From Inia geoffrensis (taxonomy: Eukaryota; Chordata; Mammalia; Artiodactyla; Iniidae), in assembly GCA_036417435.1 (NCBI GenBank), contig CM070907.1:54358001-54422000 (forward strand): a DNA stretch of 64,000 nucleotides, given 5' to 3'. Every line of letters begins with the position of its first letter. The first letter of the stretch is position 1. A model generated the notes under the pieces. That model searched no databases. It was given only the letters and a program-made list of their open reading frames with translations, and had not been told where the DNA came from. The position numbers and the translations under genes are program-made. Below, one piece after another: positions 59,125 through 64,000 of the stretch.

Positions 59125-62100
59125 CTAGGGAGGAATTCTGGAGGTAAAGGCTGGATCCACTGAGGCCACTTTGGGAATGTGAGGCCTGGAGTCTAGACAG
59201 GAGGTTGGACTGTGATCTAGACTGGGTTCAGCAGGGAGCCTGAGCTGGGCCTGGGGCTGAAGGCAGGGCGGATGGGGAGAGGAGAATGCCTGTGGTAATA
59301 GATGAGAAGAGGGGGTGACAGAGCTCCAGAGGCGCCCATGCTGCTGCCTGGTCCATGTGATGAGGTCACCATGTGGGGTCCCTGCTGGAGAAATCAGAAG
59401 ACCAAGGCCCCGGGAGAGAGAGAGACTCCACTTCCTCGCTGCTCTCCCCACAGGCTGAGCCAGCCCCAAAGGCCCAGACAGGGCTTCCTCCTGCCTTGTC
59501 CTGTACAGCCCAGCTGACCCAGGGAGGGCTGCACCAGAATTGCACATGCCGGCAGTGTGTGGGGTGGCCAGAGCCCCAGGTCCCAGGCTACCAGGTCTGG
59601 AGGTCGCTCTGGCAACAGACTCTGTTGTGATGCTACACAGAACCAGGGGCCTGTTAGTCAGAGCCATACAGGAAGGTCCCCTCTGGCCCTGAAAGGCCTG
59701 GCAGGCCAAATCTGGACACTCTTGGGAGTGGTCCAACAACCAACCATTGTCTGGCTTGGCTCTGGCTGCCAGGCCAGGGGAAGAGCAGCTGGTCAAAGGG
59801 CAGAGCTGTGTCTAGCAGGGACTGGGGCTGAAAAGTCAGTCTGTCTATTTACAATCTGTGCTCAGATAGCAGGCAAATCAGGCCCTACCTTTGGTGTGGG
59901 GAGAAGGGTCCCTGTCTTTTGAGTGAGATGGAATATCAGGGGTGTCGCCAGCACAACTAAGATGCATCCTTCCAAATGCACCTCGCTCCCTGGAACAGTC
60001 CCCTTGGGAGGTCACTGTGCTTATGCCAGTGGTGAGGTTGGGATGCTCACATTTCCCGACCCCTCATGGGGTGGTTTCAGAGCCATAGGGGAGAGGCAGC
60101 TCATTTCAGACCTGGGCTGGTATATTCTAATCTAGCCTGGGATACAGTCCCCTTTTCCCTGGACCTCAGTCTCCCCATGGAACGCCCTCAGACTGCCCAG
60201 GAGACCTGCCCCCATCTCACCACTCAGAGCCAGCCTCGCTCATCTGGTCCCTGCAAGTCCCCACTGCATCCATACCAAGCTTGGCCCACCCCATCTGGGT
60301 CTCACTGCGATATTACTGACTCGCCTGTGGCACGTTGTTCCAATTCACTGCTCCTGCTGCGGGGAAAGCAGTGTGAGACCCTGGGCCCAGCAACACCCCT
60401 CTTTGCCCCTCCCAAGGCTGGGGGAACCCACTGGGTTACTGTTCCCGGGCAGGGGTCCTTTCCCTGCTGTGCCCAACCCCCCCCCCCATCCCCACTGTGC
60501 ACACACAGATGCCCTTGGGGGTACGATTGGCCTCAGGGGAGCCACTTCCCTCCCCAAGTCTCAGTTTCCTCGTCTGTGTATGAAGGGTAATGAGAGTGAC
60601 CTCACAGGGAGGAGGCCTGGGCAGACTGAGCTCCCACACTTCTGATCACATGTAAGGAATTGTTATTTTTATTATCAACGTGGGTGTCTCTTGTTGGCTT
60701 TTTGGGGCTGTTTGATGAATAATTCAGGCATGGGTCAGGCCCCACTTCCCTTGACCCTCCTGTGGGTCAAGGGCCTGCGGGGGTGGAGCGTGGGAAGCCG
60801 CGCCCTCCAGGAACCTGCCCCTCAACATGCGTGTCAGGAAGCTGTGTCAAGAGCAGAGCAGACCTGAATCACGCGGCCCTCCCTGTCCCTGGGGAGCTCT
60901 GAGAATAGATCCAGAAGCCCTTCCCAGAAGCAGCCCAGAGCCCCAGTTCGAATCCTGCCTCTGCGGGTGCCTCAGAGCCAGTCACCTGAGCTCCCCTCAG
61001 CATCCTCACCCCCACCTTCCCCTGGCCCTTCCCTCTGTGAATCTTACCTCCCAGTTGCAACCATCTCTGTGGACCCTGTGGTTTCTCGCTGCCCTACTCT
61101 TGCGCAAGCTCTTCCCTCTACCTGGACTACCTTCTTTCTTCTGAGCCACCGCCTCCAAGAAGTCTGCCCAGGTTCCCCCGCCTGGAAGGGATCTTTTCCT
61201 CAGCACCTTGTAGGCGCCACTTTAAAGGCCCAGATAGGAGCTCTAACTTAGCACTGCAGCAGGAGCAGGGGTTGGGCCCTTCACAACGCAGCCTCTCATT
61301 TTCCTCTGTGTTACAAATGAAGAAACGGAGGCTCAGAGAGGTTGAGTAACCTGCCCTGGATAACTTGCAGAGCTAGGCTCCAAAGCGGATGACACAGCAG
61401 CAGCTTTTGCACATGACCATTTCCAGACCCTGCTTGTCTTCACTAGACAAATGCACATAATGTCCTGAAGGAAACCTGAGTTTAAAAAATTAAAAATGAA
61501 CTCAAATCAACTCTCCAGTTAACCAGAGACTCTCCCAGATTCATTCCTCCAAACTACTGGCATTATAAACCTCTTTTTCCGGTAGAGATACAGTTCCTAA
61601 CACTAAACATTCTCAACAAATTCAAAGATCTGGGAGGGATCTGAGAGTCGGTTATCTCCCCCTCATGAGCCTGGGTCCGCCTCCTCACAGGGACTCTAGG
61701 CACCTCCTTTGGGGCCCGGCTTCCCTAGCACCAAGGGCAGTAATATTAACATTCACGCTGGGCTAAGAGGTCTTTGCCTGATGTTATGCTCACAACTACC
61801 CAGCTATGTGGGTACTGTTATCCTCATGTCCTGGGGTCGGGGGAGACTGAGGCTCAGGGAGGTTGGAGGTAACCTGGACAGGTCTGCCTGGCTCTTAAGT
61901 TCACGTTGGTATCCTACCAAGGTGGTACCTCCCCTCCCTATGTTTCCCAGGACAGCCCCTCCCACTGTGGCCAGGGGTCCTCTGCCTGGGGAACCGTTCG
62001 GTCTCTTGCCAGAGGATCTGCCTTGGGGATCCACGGAGCTTGGCTAACCCCCAGCGCTTCCTGCTCTGGTCCTGCCCCTGTGGTCATGTGGACGGTGGTG

Positions 62101-63279
62101 CCCCCTTCGGGTATGGAAGAAAGAGTCCAGACTTGGAGTCAAGAGCCTGAGGTTCGAATCTTTGCTCTGCCACTTATTTGCTGCGCCATGACCTTGGATG
62201 AGTCACTCACTTCCCTAAGCCTCTGAGGGATTGTCTTCCAGGTGAAATGAGGGCATGAAGGTGACGTGGGGAGGAGCATAGTGGGCCTCCCTGGAAGTGA
62301 GCTGGGTCTGAGGTCAGGGCGGAGGGGCAGGCAGGAGGAAGCTTGGTCCAGGAGAGCAGGCCATCCCAGGTCTGGGTTGGGAAGCCAATCAGGGAGGGAG
62401 GGAAGGTACGAGAGCGAGGATGTGCTTGTCCACAGCTTCAGGGCTCATTGCTCCCCTCCGTGGGTAGAAGGCAGGAAGAGCTTTCTTCCTTGGAATGTGC
62501 CCCTCCACCTCCAGCATTTGGGCTGAATTAAGAGCGTCAGACGTCAGCTGCCTCTGAATCACAGGCTGCTCGAGCCTGGGGAGAACATGGGATCGCATCT
62601 TCACACTGTCCGGCAGGCTCTGGGGGTCCTTGGGGGTGCCCAGGAGGAGGGGGCCTCTGGGCCCTACTCTGGCTTCTCTCACAGCAGCTCCCTTAACCTG
62701 AGTTATATATTGGGTTCCTCTTATTTCAAGTGAAGAGAGAGTTCTGCGTCCTCGTAGAGGAAGGGAGTAAACCGCGAGAGTATCCAAGGGTCTGGCTTTT
62801 GAGTTCTGAAGTCACACAGCCAGACAGTGTGAGGGTGGGATTAGAGCTGTGTCTGCCAGCTTTGTTCACTCAAGCACGCATGCTTTCTTCCACTAATTAA
62901 TTCAATAAGCTGGTGTTGAAGCCCTTCCCTGTGCCCTCCCAGTGGTGACCGTGAGGATTTTGTGGACAGGATTCCTGTCCTCAAGGAGTTTGAAGTCTAA
63001 GGAGATGACACTGATTAACAAGAGCTCATGCATTCAACCTTATCACCACCTGCCGTGTACTTTACACGTATCAACTCTCGTGACAGCCCTATGAGGTAAG
63101 TAAATCCCCTATTTACAGATGAGGAAATTGAGGTACAGGAGGTGAAACAATACACCAAGCTGCCAGGAAGTGACAGAGCTGGGAGTTAAACCTTAGGTAT
63201 CTGGCTATAGAGTGTGTACTCATGACTACAACATTAAACAGATAAATACAGTTTATAACCTATGGTGTTTTTCTCTGTG

Positions 63280-63283
<4 letters not shown>
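59125..63283. other. GC-rich intergenic sequence with MIR/L2 relics
   Basis: Antisense MIRs at about 61290-61400, 61780-61880 and 63000-63230 and a sense MIR at 62105-62265 (gagtccagacttggagtca; aggttcgaatctttgctct); L2-like text near 61090-61200 and 62885-62995. A poly-C run is at 60477-60488. The longest open frame (59125-59796, -, 223 codons) and others overlap each other on both strands. No recognised gene. LRRC32, the next gene expected in this direction, is not seen. Confidence 0.6.

Positions 63284-63334
<51 letters not shown>
63284..63334. repeat. (CA)n(TA)n microsatellite
   Basis: About 21 CA units followed by TA units. Confidence 0.97.
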
Positions 63335-63439
63335 CAGGGAACCTGGCTAAGCTGAGGTTGGGTGGGAAGGGGTGTCTACAAAGGCTTCTCTGAGGAAACG
63401 ATGCTTGAGTTAAGATGAAGGGTGATATTTATAGGCAAT

Positions 63440-64000
63440 CAATTTTTGACAGTGGTGCCATGAGAGAAAGAATAGTCTTCTTAACAAATGGTGCTGGGAC
63501 AACTGGATATCTACATGCAAAAGAATGAAGTTGATCCCCTACCACACAGAAAAATGAACTCAAAATTGATCAAAATATAAAACTAAAGCTACAAAACTCT
63601 TAGAAGAAAAAATAGTTATAAATCTTTGTGACCTTGAATTAAGTAGTGATTTCTTGGATATGACACCAAAAGCATAAGCAACTAAAAGAAAATTAGAAAC
63701 ACTGGATATCATCAAAATAAAAAACTTGTATGCTTCAAAGAATACCATCAAGCACAGGAAAAAATTTTACAAAGCCTATATCTGATAAGGGACTTGTATC
63801 TAGAATATATAAAGGACTCTTATAACTCAATAATAAAAAGACAAATAACCCAATTAAAAATGGGCAAAGGACCTGGATAGACATTTCTCCAAAGAAAATG
63901 TACAAATGGCCAAGAAGCTCATGAAAAGATGCTCTGACATCATTAGCCAACAGAGAAATGCAACTCAAAGCCACAATGAGATACCACTTCACATCCACTA
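63440..64000 (+). mobile_element. L1 fragment (3' part of ORF2), runs off the window
   Basis: Sense L1 text: aatggtgctgggacaactgg, atcaaaatataaaactaaag, ggacttgtatctagaatata, aatgggcaaaggacctgg and catttctccaaagaaaatgt. These belong to the C-terminal part of ORF2. The frames are broken, and minus-strand open frames here are shadows. Confidence 0.85.

Noticed and set aside
63284..63334. Possible CRISPR-like or regulatory repeat
   Set aside because: It is a plain (CA)n(TA)n microsatellite with no spacers.
59125..64000. LRRC32 (GARP) coding sequence
   Set aside because: Expected next along the chromosome on the minus strand, but no leucine-rich repeats or transmembrane C terminus appear in any minus-strand frame here.

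Overview
The window is nuclear DNA of a mammal, most likely a cetacean. The coding exons are spliced (GT/AG) and belong to a vertebrate gene. The intergenic DNA is dominated by mammalian repeats (L1, L2, MIR, MLT1, MER5A). The young SINEs are the tRNA-derived CHR type found in whales and relatives: they start with a short ttccctggtgg motif, carry a B-box-like ggttcg segment, and sit between clear target-site duplications. No ruminant BovB-type or pig PRE-1-type elements were noticed. The species itself was not determined.

Left part (1-11040, + strand): the 3' end of EMSY (BRCA2-interacting transcriptional repressor). Four exons are visible at 1538-1689, 3666-4229, 5193-5693 and 9450-9644. Together they encode about the last 470 residues, and a 3'UTR of about 1.4 kb runs to an AATAAA signal at 11014. 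All visible splice sites are GT/AG and all four exons join in one frame, so the gene looks intact here. The introns hold one CHR SINE and ancient MIR/L2 fragments, with no L1 recognised.

Right part (11.1-64 kb): intergenic. No intact protein-coding gene was recognised. Its largest blocks are an old minus-strand L1 5' half at 15.2-19.5 kb with at least three nested insertions; a plus-strand old L1 at 23.6-26.1 kb; a minus-strand old L1 at 26.9-31.1 kb into which a younger plus-strand L1 and a CHR SINE inserted; a broken PFDN4 processed copy at 31.7-32.3 kb; two MLT1 LTRs (36.3 and 47.2 kb); and old LINE sequence at 37.0-41.9 kb. From about 42 to 57 kb and 59 to 63 kb the DNA is more GC-rich, relatively poor in L1, and full of MIR/L2 relics.

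From general knowledge of human 11q13.5, the interval downstream of EMSY leads to LRRC32 (GARP) and carries allergy and inflammatory-disease association signals thought to act through LRRC32 enhancers. LRRC32 itself is not in this window. The orthologous regulatory elements could lie in the GC-rich intergenic part, but that is inference. The most noteworthy unexplained items are an L1 copy with 15-bp flanking duplications but no 3' end, a 1.6-kb UTR-like non-repeat segment at 57.5-59.1 kb with tandem minus-strand poly(A) signals, and two strong CTCF-like motifs. No clearly new biological system was found.
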